From NCBI RefSeq assembly GCF_001654455.1, contig NZ_CP015772.1, positions 3,844,001-3,908,000 on the forward strand: a stretch of DNA of 64,000 bases. The letters run 5' to 3'. Both the position numbers and the translations under genes were made by a program. The stretch is from Niabella ginsenosidivorans. Lineage in GTDB: Bacteria > Bacteroidota > Bacteroidia > Chitinophagales > Chitinophagaceae. Below are positions 25,874 through 34,372 of the stretch, in pieces. Under the pieces are notes generated by a model. It did not search any database, was not told the origin of the DNA, and saw only the letters and a program-made list of their open reading frames with translations. Every line of letters begins with the position of its first letter. Within the stretch, counting starts at the first letter, position 1.

Positions 25874-26848
25874 ATGAAAGCAGCAATATTATTTGAAAAA
25901 GGCGGCATACCTCGATACACAGAAGATTTTCCCGAACCGGCAGCAAAAAACGATAAGGAGTGTTTGTTGTTTGTGAAAGCCGTATCCATTAAACACTTTG
26001 ATAAATTAAGGGCTGCCGGCAAACATTATGCTGCAGCGCCTGAAGAAAAGCCGGCGCAGATAATAGGCGGGGATGGTGTTGGCCTGCTGGAGGATAGTAC
26101 CCGGGTATTTGCCTTTAACGGTAAAGGCATGATGGCTGAAAAGGCCATCGTGGAGAAGAATAAAATAATTCCGTTACCCGATGGTATTGATGACGCCGCA
26201 GCTGCTGCCCTGCCCAATGCGGTTGCCGGTTCTGTAATGGCGCTTCGATTCAGAGCCGGTATGAAAGAGGGTGAAACCGTACTGATCAACGGAGCTACCG
26301 GTTTTACCGGCAAAACATCCGTTCAGGTGGCAAAGCTCCTGGGTGCAAAAAAAACCATTGCAACCGGCAGGAACGAGGAATCCTTACAAGCACTGGCAGC
26401 ATTGGGAGCGCACGAAATTGTTTCCCTGAAACAGGACGATGAGCAATTTATTACGCAAATCCAAAAGATACACAGAGCTACCCCTGTTGATATCGTTATT
26501 GATTATCTGTGGGGACATACCGCAACATTGCTTCTGCAGGCGCTGAAAGGCAACGGGTCTTTTACACATAAAACACGGTTCGTATCTGTAGGCGCCATGA
26601 CAGGAGATACAATTGTACTTTCATCAGAAATATTAAGAAGCACTGACCTGTACCTGGCAGGATCAGGAATAGGCAGCTGGACAAAAGAAGAAATACAGCA
26701 ATTGTTCCATGAAATACTACCGCAGTTTCTTCAGATGGCTGCCGATCATAAGCTGATCGTTAATACCCAGACCGTGCACTTACAGGATATTGCAGCATTT
26801 TGGGACACCGTTGCTTCGGGGGGCAAACGGTTAGTGGTACTGATCTGA
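25874..26848 (+). CDS. Quinone oxidoreductase-like MDR enzyme
   Basis: 324 aa, a medium-chain dehydrogenase/reductase. The N-terminal GroES-like domain (1-120) lacks the catalytic-zinc Cys/His pattern, and the Rossmann domain has INGATGFTGKTSVQVAKLLG (about 139-158) for NADPH binding. KGNGSFTHKTRFVSVGAMTG and a C-terminal AAFWDTVASGGKRLVVLI complete the fold. It resembles quinone or enoyl reductases, and the true substrate is not evident. It is probably co-transcribed with the Crp/Fnr regulator. The gene ends at the shared terminator with ftsZ. Confidence 0.87.
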   Translation: MKAAILFEKGGIPRYTEDFPEPAAKNDKECLLFVKAVSIKHFDKLRAAGKHYAAAPEEKPAQIIGGDGVGLLEDSTRVFAFNGKGMMAEKAIVEKNKIIPLPDGIDDAAAAALPNAVAGSVMALRFRAGMKEGETVLINGATGFTGKTSVQVAKLLGAKKTIATGRNEESLQALAALGAHEIVSLKQDDEQFITQIQKIHRATPVDIVIDYLWGHTATLLLQALKGNGSFTHKTRFVSVGAMTGDTIVLSSEILRSTDLYLAGSGIGSWTKEEIQQLFHEILPQFLQMAADHKLIVNTQTVHLQDIAAFWDTVASGGKRLVVLI

Positions 26849-26850
26849 AA

Positions 26851-26876
26851 AAAGCCCCGGCAGATAACTGCCGGGA
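26851..26876 (-). terminator. Rho-independent terminator (ftsZ side)
   Basis: CCCGGCAG (26856-26863) pairs with CTGCCGGG (26868-26875). Read leftward, the stem is followed by GGC and a run of T, so it best serves the dcw cluster end. It also lies directly after the oxidoreductase stop. Confidence 0.8.
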
Positions 26877-26943
26877 CTACAACTATAAACTATACACCCA
26901 AAACTCCTCCCGCCGGTTGGCAGGATTTGAATTTTCACAGGAA

Positions 26944-28854
26944 TCAGTCTGGTTTTTTACCATCCAGAAAGGTGTTAATGGTATTGATCTGACCCTGATT
27001 CTTGTCATCGGAGCTTACTTCAAACTTACTGTAATAGCTTTCTATGTGACTGGTGTTGTCCTGCAACTCCATATTACGGCGGATGTAGGCGGGTATGGTC
27101 TCATATTCGCTGTTGGGGTCGCTGTTATTTACATTAAAAGAAAGATTGCGCAGTTTTTGCAAACGCTCTACCTGTTTGCGCTTTTGCAATTGTAATTCTT
27201 CCTCTGCCGATAATTGGGGCTGTACAGGCGGTTCTTCCTGCTTGCCGCTTACCCGGCTGTATAGGGTGGCAGGCGCTTCTTCTCTTTTTGCTTCTTCACG
27301 CTCTACCAGCTCCATCTTCTCTTCACCATATACCGGTTTTGCTGCTTCTTTATTTGCAGCCGGCTCTTCTTTCCTGGGCTCTGCGTAGATGTTGGAAGGT
27401 TTTGCCAGATAGCTGCGCACGCCTGCACCTGCTGCATAATCCGGCTCAGCCTCCGGCTCTTTCACAATGGGCTGCTCCATTACGCGGTCTTCAGCCGGAA
27501 TCGCAGGTGAATAAAATGCTGTATCTTCTTCTGCAACGATCTCAACCACTACTTCTTTCTCCGGTTCTGCATGTGCCCCTATTTTTTCATTGTCTTCTGC
27601 CGACAATGTATAGTGCACCTCTGCATTATTGGCATATTCCAGATCAGAAATATCTTCCAGTGTAGGCATTGGTGCATCAAAATAAGGCTCATCTACCAGT
27701 TTGGGCATCATCGGATCCGTGGGTATGCCCAGGCTTTTTTCTGCTTCCTTTAGTTCATGCTCCAGCACTTCCGGCTGCGTTACTTTATTTTCAATTTTAG
27801 GGGCTGTATTTTCCTGGGGCGTTAAGGTCATTACAATTTTCCCTTCTGCCTGTTCTTCTTTCTTTAATACCGGTTTTACAAACGGGTCTTTATTCTCAAA
27901 ACCGGTTGCGATCAGCGTAATACCTATTTCATCTCCCAGTGAGTTATCATAACCCAAACCAAGGATCACATCTGTATTTTCACCGGCCTGGCTCAGCAGG
28001 TGCGCCTGGATCACTTCCACTTCATCCATTGTAAATTCTGAATCTCCTTCAGCTGAGTTGATATTGATCAGGATCCATTTTGCGCCACGGATATCGTTAT
28101 CATTAAGCAGCGGAGAATTCAATGCTTCTTCAATGGCCCGCTGTGCCCGGTTTTCACCGGATGCGGTTGCGCTTCCCAAAATAGCCACGCCACCATTTTT
28201 CATTACGGTGCAAACATCCGCAAAGTCTACGTTGATCTGGCCGGTGCTGTTAATAACATCAGTAATACATTTGGCGGCAGTTGCCAGCACATTATCTGCT
28301 TTTTCAAATGCTTCGCGCATCTTCAGGTTTCCAAACTGATGGCGCAGCTTGTCATTGCTGATCACCAGCAGGGTGTCTACATATTGCTTCAGGATCTTAA
28401 TGCCTTCTTCTGCCTGCTTGTGCCGTTTTTTTCCTTCATAGGCAAAGGGCATGGTCACAATGCCCACTGTAAGCACACCAAGGTCCTTGCAGATCTTTGC
28501 AATGATGGGCGCGCCACCGGTACCGGTACCTCCTCCCATTCCGGCGGTAATAAAGGCCATTTTGGTATTTACCTCTACAATGCGTTTGATCTCTTCTAAT
28601 GACTCTTCGGTTGCCTGGCGGCCGATCTCCGGGTTAGCACCGGCCCCCAAACCGGAAGTCAGCTGTGGCCCTAACTGAATGCGGTTGGGTATCTGGCTGT
28701 TAGACAGCGCCTGGGCATCCGTATTACAAATAATAAAATTTACTCCGTCGATGTTTTGACTGAACATGTGGTTCACAGCGTTACCACCACCGCCGCCAAC
28801 ACCAATGACTTTGATAATGGATGACTGTTCTTTGGGTAGATCAAAATGTATCAT
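26944..28854 (-). CDS. ftsZ: Cell division protein FtsZ with long C-terminal linker
   Basis: 636 aa, against about 380-400 for E. coli FtsZ. The GTPase domain is 1-320: GVGGGGGNAVN near 18-27, the tubulin signature GGGTGTG at 107-113, and the T7 synergy loop NVDFADV at about 205-212. An acidic, Pro/Glu-rich linker (about 330-585) follows. IPAYIRRNMEL (587-597) looks like the conserved C-terminal peptide that binds FtsA, but 39 further residues follow it. FtsZ polymerises into the Z ring. It is the last gene of the dcw cluster, 263 bp from ftsA with a hairpin in between. Confidence 0.97.
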   Translation of the reverse strand: MIHFDLPKEQSSIIKVIGVGGGGGNAVNHMFSQNIDGVNFIICNTDAQALSNSQIPNRIQLGPQLTSGLGAGANPEIGRQATEESLEEIKRIVEVNTKMAFITAGMGGGTGTGGAPIIAKICKDLGVLTVGIVTMPFAYEGKKRHKQAEEGIKILKQYVDTLLVISNDKLRHQFGNLKMREAFEKADNVLATAAKCITDVINSTGQINVDFADVCTVMKNGGVAILGSATASGENRAQRAIEEALNSPLLNDNDIRGAKWILININSAEGDSEFTMDEVEVIQAHLLSQAGENTDVILGLGYDNSLGDEIGITLIATGFENKDPFVKPVLKKEEQAEGKIVMTLTPQENTAPKIENKVTQPEVLEHELKEAEKSLGIPTDPMMPKLVDEPYFDAPMPTLEDISDLEYANNAEVHYTLSAEDNEKIGAHAEPEKEVVVEIVAEEDTAFYSPAIPAEDRVMEQPIVKEPEAEPDYAAGAGVRSYLAKPSNIYAEPRKEEPAANKEAAKPVYGEEKMELVEREEAKREEAPATLYSRVSGKQEEPPVQPQLSAEEELQLQKRKQVERLQKLRNLSFNVNNSDPNSEYETIPAYIRRNMELQDNTSHIESYYSKFEVSSDDKNQGQINTINTFLDGKKPD

Positions 28855-29117
28855 CTGTTAAAAAAATTTGTGGCTCACACCTTTCTGTGAAAACCTGTTT
28901 AGTAAATGGGTTAGGCCTCACTTCCGGCCCGTCTTCAGAAAAGAAGGAACAGGAGTGAAGAGTTATAGTTGAAATTTTTTTTTAAACTTATAGCCTCATC
29001 TCAGCACCTCTCCTCCAGGGGAGAGGGTTTGAGAAAGAGGATTTAGTAACAATTAAAAGAGCTACAAATGCCGCGTGTCTTCCGCACCTTTCAGAAGATG
29101 CGCGGCATATCTGTTAT
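28855..29117. other. ftsA-ftsZ spacer
   Basis: No gene is seen in this 263-bp spacer, which is unusual in an otherwise tightly packed cluster. It holds a strong hairpin next to the ftsA stop and a purine/pyrimidine tract (CTCCCCTGGAGGAGAGG), itself a short palindrome. A separate ftsZ promoter may lie here, but no clear box was identified. Confidence 0.45.
29068..29108. terminator. 15-bp hairpin between ftsA and ftsZ, possible attenuator
   Basis: ATGCCGCGTGTCTTC (29068-29082) faces GAAGATGCGCGGCAT (29094-29108). All 15 positions pair on the plus strand if two G-U pairs are allowed; on the minus strand transcript two central mismatches remain. Leftward it is followed by TTTGTAGCTCTTTTAATT, so it may partly terminate transcription before ftsZ or stabilise the upstream mRNA. 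Confidence 0.55.
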
Positions 29118-30503
29118 TTACAAGTGGCCATCTTCTTCTTCCTTAAAGATGTCGATAATGCCGTTTTTAAATTTGTCCCAGAAATTTTTCAGCGGTTGTC
29201 TTTTTTCAACGGAGGCCGTAGCAATATTTTCTTCAGGACCGGCTATTTCAGCCACGTCACCTGCCAGTGCCGGCTGCTTAATCAGGTCCTGCGGTACCGG
29301 AACAGTGATGAAGCTTTTTTCAAACACTTTACGGTTATTTTCAAAATCATCATATCCTTTCAGGATCAGCCCCAGACAGGTAGAATAGGTCGGCTTTGCC
29401 AGTTCTTCAATATGCCCTGCTGCCAGGTGCTCGTTGGGCAGGCCGATCCTTGCAGGCAAACCGGTTACATATTCTGTAAGCTGGATCAGGTGTCTTAGCT
29501 GTGAGCCACCGCCGGTAAGTACAATACCGCCGTTTAGCTGACGGTTGTCCATCCCGATCTGTTTTAAATGGTAGGTAACAAAATCAAGGATCTCGCTCAT
29601 TCTGGCCTGAATGATATTTGCCAGGTTTTTAACACTGATCTCTTTTGCAGGCATCCCGCGCAGACCCGGGATGGTGATATAAGCATTGGCTTTTGCCTCA
29701 TTGGCCAGCGCACTGCCAAACTGTGTTTTCATCTGCTCTGCCTGGCTTTTCAAAACGCCCAGCCCGGTTTTAATATCATTGGTGATATTTTCTCCTGCAA
29801 ACGGAATTACTGCTGTATGGCGCAGTACCCCATCCGCAAAGACAGCCAGGTCCGTAGTACCGCCACCTATATCCACAATGGCCACTCCTGCTTCCAGGTC
29901 TTCCTGCCCCATCACTGCCGCTGCCGAGGCCAAAGGCTGCAATACCAGGTCTTTTGTATACAAACCTGCTTTTTCAACACTGCGGTTAATATTCCGGATA
30001 GCATTCTTATCTCCGGTGATAATATGAAAGTTGGCACCCAGTTTTACACCACTATACCCGATGGGCCGAACAATGTTGGGCATATTATCTACCGTATATT
30101 CCTGTGGAATGACATCAATGATCTGATCCCCTGCAGGAATATAGGTCTTATACTGCTTACTTACCAGCAGGTCTACTTCTGCCTGGGTAATTTCCTCTTC
30201 TTCATTTTCCCGCACAATATCACCGCGGGTTTGCAAACTCTTTATATGATGCCCGGCAATACCCACATATACTTCACTGATGTTCAGGTTTGGATTTACG
30301 GTCAGACAATTTTCCAGAGCCGTTTTAATGGCTTTTATGGTTTCATCAATATTCAGTACCTGGCCATGCTTTACCCCGTTGGAGTTGGCTTTTCCAAAGC
30401 CCAGTATTTCCAGTTTTCCAAATTCATTTTTACGTCCTGCAATAACAGCAATTTTTGTGGTTCCTATGTCCAGTCCTACGATAATGGGTTGTTCAGCATT
30501 CAT
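29118..30503 (-). CDS. ftsA: Cell division protein FtsA
   Basis: 461 aa, actin-like ATPase that anchors FtsZ to the inner membrane. It starts PIIVGLDIGTTKIAVIAG (phosphate 1 loop), has the 1C domain (SHS2) around 85-165, VAIVDIGGGTTDLAVFADG (phosphate 2) and GGIVLTGGGSQLRHLIQLTE (adenosine motif). An extra tail after about residue 390 ends with PLKNFWDKFKNGIIDIFKEE, whose amphipathic helix is likely the membrane-targeting sequence. It is downstream of ftsQ (24 bp gap) and co-transcribed. Confidence 0.97.
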   Translation of the reverse strand: MNAEQPIIVGLDIGTTKIAVIAGRKNEFGKLEILGFGKANSNGVKHGQVLNIDETIKAIKTALENCLTVNPNLNISEVYVGIAGHHIKSLQTRGDIVRENEEEEITQAEVDLLVSKQYKTYIPAGDQIIDVIPQEYTVDNMPNIVRPIGYSGVKLGANFHIITGDKNAIRNINRSVEKAGLYTKDLVLQPLASAAAVMGQEDLEAGVAIVDIGGGTTDLAVFADGVLRHTAVIPFAGENITNDIKTGLGVLKSQAEQMKTQFGSALANEAKANAYITIPGLRGMPAKEISVKNLANIIQARMSEILDFVTYHLKQIGMDNRQLNGGIVLTGGGSQLRHLIQLTEYVTGLPARIGLPNEHLAAGHIEELAKPTYSTCLGLILKGYDDFENNRKVFEKSFITVPVPQDLIKQPALAGDVAEIAGPEENIATASVEKRQPLKNFWDKFKNGIIDIFKEEEDGHL

Positions 30504-30527
30504 ATACTTCGTTTTTAGTTGTTTTAT

Positions 30528-31898
30528 TTAATGAGTGTTTTTCTTTGTAGTTGCCTTCTTCCTGTCTGCCACCTTAGTACCTGTTGCATGAGCAGATTCC
30601 GATGCCGGCGTTTTTGTTCCTTTTTTCAGTTCTGTCTTCTTCTTTGCCGCGGGTCTGCTCTTCTCTTTCTGCGCAGCCGTATGGGCCGGCTTTACCGCCT
30701 CTTTTTTTACTGCTGCTTTTTTGGAGCTCGTTTTTTCTGAAGCCGGACGGTCTGATCTGTTTGTTTCCCGTTTTTCCGGGTTCTTCTTTTCCTCTGTTTT
30801 TTTCACCTCCCGGGGCCTGGCTGCCGGCTTTTGCTCCGCTTCTTTTTTTACAGCTTCTTCACCGGATGCTGACCCGGCGGGTACAGGATCCTGCTTCACA
30901 CCTACCGGCATCAGATCCAGCGTATCCAAGCCATCATCATTTACCGGTGGTGTATACAATTCCCTTGCATCTGCCAAAGTATCTATATCCATTTTCATTA
31001 CTCCGGGCATGGGATGAGCTACTTCTATAAGATCATTTGCCTGGCGGGATTGCTGCAATAACTGTTCAATATTTTTACGAAGCTGAATAGAATCCAGCTT
31101 GGTATAAGCACCTTTAATACCCACAACCTGTCCGTCATATTGCACATCCACCATTTTATATTTGTCAAAGCCTGTACGTTTTAATACCTGGTCATAAAAC
31201 AGGTACAGACGATGAAATTTGGAGGCAATCTCGCTGCCATCGCCCAGGTCTACACGGTGGTTGCCTACTACCGGGATCATTTGCATGTCCCAGCAATCCT
31301 TACCGCAACTGCGGATATCAATTTGCGAAACCTGGGCTGCCCAGAAAGAGTCGCTATTGATAAATGATGCCGCAGCGATCATATTTTCTAACAAAGAACT
31401 GTCTGATGCTTTCATGATCTTGTTATCCGGATACCCTGTAAAGACCGGTACCTCCAGCGTCACCTTATCAGAAAGCGGGATCTGCTTTCCGGCCTCGTCA
31501 ATATAAAAGGACCGGCCTCCTGCTGTAAACACTCTTGCCAGGGGTTTGCGCTCTGTTACATTTACCCGAAGCATTTCTTTATTATCAAAATAGAGCTCAG
31601 CATTGTACACCCATGCGCTTTGCTCCAAAAGATCTTCAATACGAGGCAGGTCAAAGCTGCTTTTTCGCTGGCCTTTAATATTACCCCTGGTGGCTTCTTT
31701 TAATAATTTTACGATCTGGCCCTCAGAAGTAAATAAACTGCCGCCTCCGCCAGCGCCTTTTATATTAATGTCATATCCTGCGCAAACACTATCATCCTGA
31801 ACACGCATTGCGGCTGCTATTACGATAAACATCCCAATACCAACACCCAGCCACATAAGTGTTAATAACATTCGTTTTATTGCCCTTTTCGTATTCAC
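30528..31898 (-). CDS. ftsQ: Cell division protein FtsQ with basic C-terminal extension
   Basis: 456 aa against 276 in E. coli. A short cytoplasmic tail and one TM helix (LLTLMWLGVGIGMFIVIAAAM, about 11-31) are followed by a POTRA/FtsQ periplasmic region to about 290. The last 150 residues are low-complexity and rich in Lys, Ala, Glu and Pro (for example KKEAEQKPAARPREVKKTEE and KSRPAAKKKTELKK). That tail has no fold I recognise and may bind peptidoglycan or DNA-like polyanions; this is speculation. The start is GTG at 31898. It lies 2 bp after murC. Confidence 0.9.
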   Translation of the reverse strand: MNTKRAIKRMLLTLMWLGVGIGMFIVIAAAMRVQDDSVCAGYDINIKGAGGGGSLFTSEGQIVKLLKEATRGNIKGQRKSSFDLPRIEDLLEQSAWVYNAELYFDNKEMLRVNVTERKPLARVFTAGGRSFYIDEAGKQIPLSDKVTLEVPVFTGYPDNKIMKASDSSLLENMIAAASFINSDSFWAAQVSQIDIRSCGKDCWDMQMIPVVGNHRVDLGDGSEIASKFHRLYLFYDQVLKRTGFDKYKMVDVQYDGQVVGIKGAYTKLDSIQLRKNIEQLLQQSRQANDLIEVAHPMPGVMKMDIDTLADARELYTPPVNDDGLDTLDLMPVGVKQDPVPAGSASGEEAVKKEAEQKPAARPREVKKTEEKKNPEKRETNRSDRPASEKTSSKKAAVKKEAVKPAHTAAQKEKSRPAAKKKTELKKGTKTPASESAHATGTKVADRKKATTKKNTH

Positions 31899-31899
31899 T

Positions 31900-33282
31900 T
31901 TAATTTTCTAAACTGCTTTTTATGAGTCCTACCAGCTTATCTATATCTCCGGCCCCGGCGGTAATGATCACTTCTCCAAACGCTCTGTTCCTTTTCTCCG
32001 AAAATTCATTTCCAACCCAATCCAATAGTTCGTCTTTCGTCATGATTTCAGGGGCTCCTCCATCCATCTTTTCAGCAATGCGATTGCTTTCAATTCCGGG
32101 GATCGGTTGCTCCCTTGCAGGATAAATCGGCAATAAGATCAACTTATCAACCCTACTCAAAACAGCAGCAAATTCCTGGGCAAAATCTTTTGTACGGCTG
32201 TACAAATGCGGCTGGAAAATTAGTGTACATTTTTCTTGGGGAAACAATGTTTTTACACCATTTATCAACGCCTTCAATTCTTCAGGGTGATGCGCATAAT
32301 CATCAATAAAAACCAGACCTTTCCGCCTGATGATATACTCAAACCTGCGCTTTACGCCCTTAAAGGAAGCTACCGCTGCTTTTATTTTATCCTGATCAAT
32401 ATTTAAAGAACTTGCTACTGTTATGGCGGCGATCATGTTCTCTACATTGTGCATTCCTCCCATATTCAACCGAACGCCGTCTATGATTTGTGAGGGCAGC
32501 ACCGCATCAAACCGGTACCCGCCATCTTCTATTTTTATATTTGCAGCATAAGCATTGGCCTGGTCGTTCTGCAAGCTATACTGCCACATACGTTCTGCCT
32601 TTAGCTCTTTACCAATTCCCAGCTTCCTTATTAAGAGCCCACCGGGCTTCAGGCGCTGTGCAAAATCAGCAAAGGCCCGGCGCACATTTTCCTCTGTTCC
32701 GTAAATATCCAGGTGATCCGGATCTACAGCTGTTACAACCGCTATATCCGGGCTCAATCTTAAAAAACTACGGTCGTATTCATCCGCTTCAATAACACAA
32801 ACTTCTTTTTCACTGCCCCAGAAATTGGTATTGTAGTTTGCAGCAATTCCACCTAAGAACGCATTACAGCCATAACCACTGTCCCGCAGCAAATGAGCGA
32901 TCATGGTGGTGGTGGTGGTTTTGCCATGGGTGCCTGCCACACATATATTAAAAGAACTTTCTGTTATCTGCTGAAGCACCTCACTCCGCTTGAGCACTGT
33001 ATATCCCCGCTCCTTATAAAAATTCAGCTCTTTATGATTTTTGGGCACAGCGGGTGTGTATACCACCCAATCCGCATCCTTTGGAGCCTCATTTATATCA
33101 TCCTCATAATGCACCGGTATGCCTTCCTGCTCCAATGCTTTTGTTAAGGGCGTTTCCGTTTTATCATAACCGCTTACGGCAATGCCTTTTGAGTGAAAAT
33201 AGCGTGCAAGCGCACTCATTCCTATGCCGCCGATCCCTATAAAATAAACCTTTCTTAAGGCTCCTGTTTCTTTTTCCTGCAC
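31900..33282 (-). CDS. murC: UDP-N-acetylmuramate--L-alanine ligase
   Basis: 460 aa. Mur ligase family: N-terminal UDP-binding Rossmann domain (VYFIGIGGIGMSALARYFHS, about 12-31), central ATPase with the P-loop AGTHGKTTTTT (116-126) and the VIEADEYDRSFL region, and a C-terminal domain with DDYAHHPEELKA, a MurC signature. It adds L-Ala to UDP-MurNAc in the cytoplasm, the first peptide-stem step. The start is GTG. It overlaps neither neighbour; murG ends 1 bp upstream. Confidence 0.97.
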   Translation of the reverse strand: MQEKETGALRKVYFIGIGGIGMSALARYFHSKGIAVSGYDKTETPLTKALEQEGIPVHYEDDINEAPKDADWVVYTPAVPKNHKELNFYKERGYTVLKRSEVLQQITESSFNICVAGTHGKTTTTTMIAHLLRDSGYGCNAFLGGIAANYNTNFWGSEKEVCVIEADEYDRSFLRLSPDIAVVTAVDPDHLDIYGTEENVRRAFADFAQRLKPGGLLIRKLGIGKELKAERMWQYSLQNDQANAYAANIKIEDGGYRFDAVLPSQIIDGVRLNMGGMHNVENMIAAITVASSLNIDQDKIKAAVASFKGVKRRFEYIIRRKGLVFIDDYAHHPEELKALINGVKTLFPQEKCTLIFQPHLYSRTKDFAQEFAAVLSRVDKLILLPIYPAREQPIPGIESNRIAEKMDGGAPEIMTKDELLDWVGNEFSEKRNRAFGEVIITAGAGDIDKLVGLIKSSLEN

Positions 33283-33283
33283 G

Positions 33284-34372
33284 TTATAGCTGTTTTAATA
33301 TTTCATCCGCTATTCTTTCATCTGCGTCCGTAACGGATAAGCCGGACAGGGCCTCGCTCATATACCTGCGGGTAGCTGTGTCTTTTGCCAGCTCAATCAC
33401 TTTTGCAATGGCTGTATCCTTTGCTTCACGATCCTTTACCAGCCAGGCAGCGCCCTTGTTTACCAACTGCATAGCATTTGCCGTCTGGTGATCCTCTGCT
33501 GCAAACGGGTAAGGAACAAAGATCACCGGCTTTTTTGCCACGCAGATTTCAGCTACCGTCATAGCCCCGGCCCTTGCCATAATGATATCTGCCGCGGCAT
33601 AAGCATGCTGCATTTCACCAATAAAAGGGTTGGCCCATATCTCCTTATGCTCTACTGCTATTTCAGCAGCTTCTTTTGCCAGGGTATTGCCTGTTTGCCA
33701 GATCAGTTGCAAGCCTGCCTTCAGCAGCTCATTATAATGGGCGATCACCGCTTCATTAATAGATCTTGCTCCCAGGCTGCCACCTACCACCAGCACGGTC
33801 AGTTTATCCGGGTCCAGAGAAAAAAAGCTGATCCCTTCTTTCCGGCTTACCTTCATAGCGGCAATCTGCCGCCTTACCGGGTTTCCCGTTATACGGATCT
33901 TATTTCCCGGGAAAAACTTTTCCATTCCCTCCGTTGCGGTAAAAATCTTTGTGGCTTTTTTTCCTAACAGGATGTTTGCCCTACCGGCAAAGGAGTTGGA
34001 TTCATGAATAAAAGTGGGAATTCCTTTTGACTGCGCATATCGTAGCACAGGAAATGTTGAATAGCCTCCCACACCAACCACTGCATCCGGCTGAAAAGAC
34101 CTGAAGATCTTTTTCACCTGGAAAAAGCTTTTCACCAGCTTAAATGGCAGCGATATATTTTTTATCAAAGAACTACGGTTCAGTCCCGCAATGTCTAATC
34201 CTTTTATTTCATAACCGGCCTCCGGCACCTTCTTCATTTCCATTTTTCCTTTTGCACCAATGAACAGGATCTGTATCGAAGGATCTTTTTTTTGTAGCGC
34301 ATTGGCGATAGCAATGGCAGGGAAGATATGCCCCCCGGTTCCACCACCTGCTATGATTATTTTTTTACTCAT
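33284..34372 (-). CDS. murG: UDP-GlcNAc:lipid I N-acetylglucosaminyltransferase
   Basis: 362 aa, GT28/GT-B. The N-terminal GGGTGGHIFPAIAIA (9-23) is the G-loop that binds lipid I diphosphate. VVGVGGYSTFPVL, NPVRRQIAA, VVGGSLGARSIN and MARAGAMTVAEICVAKKP are the MurG/RodA-like conserved blocks. It makes lipid II at the inner face of the inner membrane. The ATG (34372) directly follows the last base of ftsW (34373), so the pair is tightly coupled. Confidence 0.97.
   Translation of the reverse strand: MSKKIIIAGGGTGGHIFPAIAIANALQKKDPSIQILFIGAKGKMEMKKVPEAGYEIKGLDIAGLNRSSLIKNISLPFKLVKSFFQVKKIFRSFQPDAVVGVGGYSTFPVLRYAQSKGIPTFIHESNSFAGRANILLGKKATKIFTATEGMEKFFPGNKIRITGNPVRRQIAAMKVSRKEGISFFSLDPDKLTVLVVGGSLGARSINEAVIAHYNELLKAGLQLIWQTGNTLAKEAAEIAVEHKEIWANPFIGEMQHAYAAADIIMARAGAMTVAEICVAKKPVIFVPYPFAAEDHQTANAMQLVNKGAAWLVKDREAKDTAIAKVIELAKDTATRRYMSEALSGLSVTDADERIADEILKQL

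Noticed and set aside
29568-30518. 316-codon plus-strand frame antisense to ftsA
   Set aside because: Long open frame caused by the codon pattern of ftsA on the other strand; Cys/His/Gln-rich and with no known domain.
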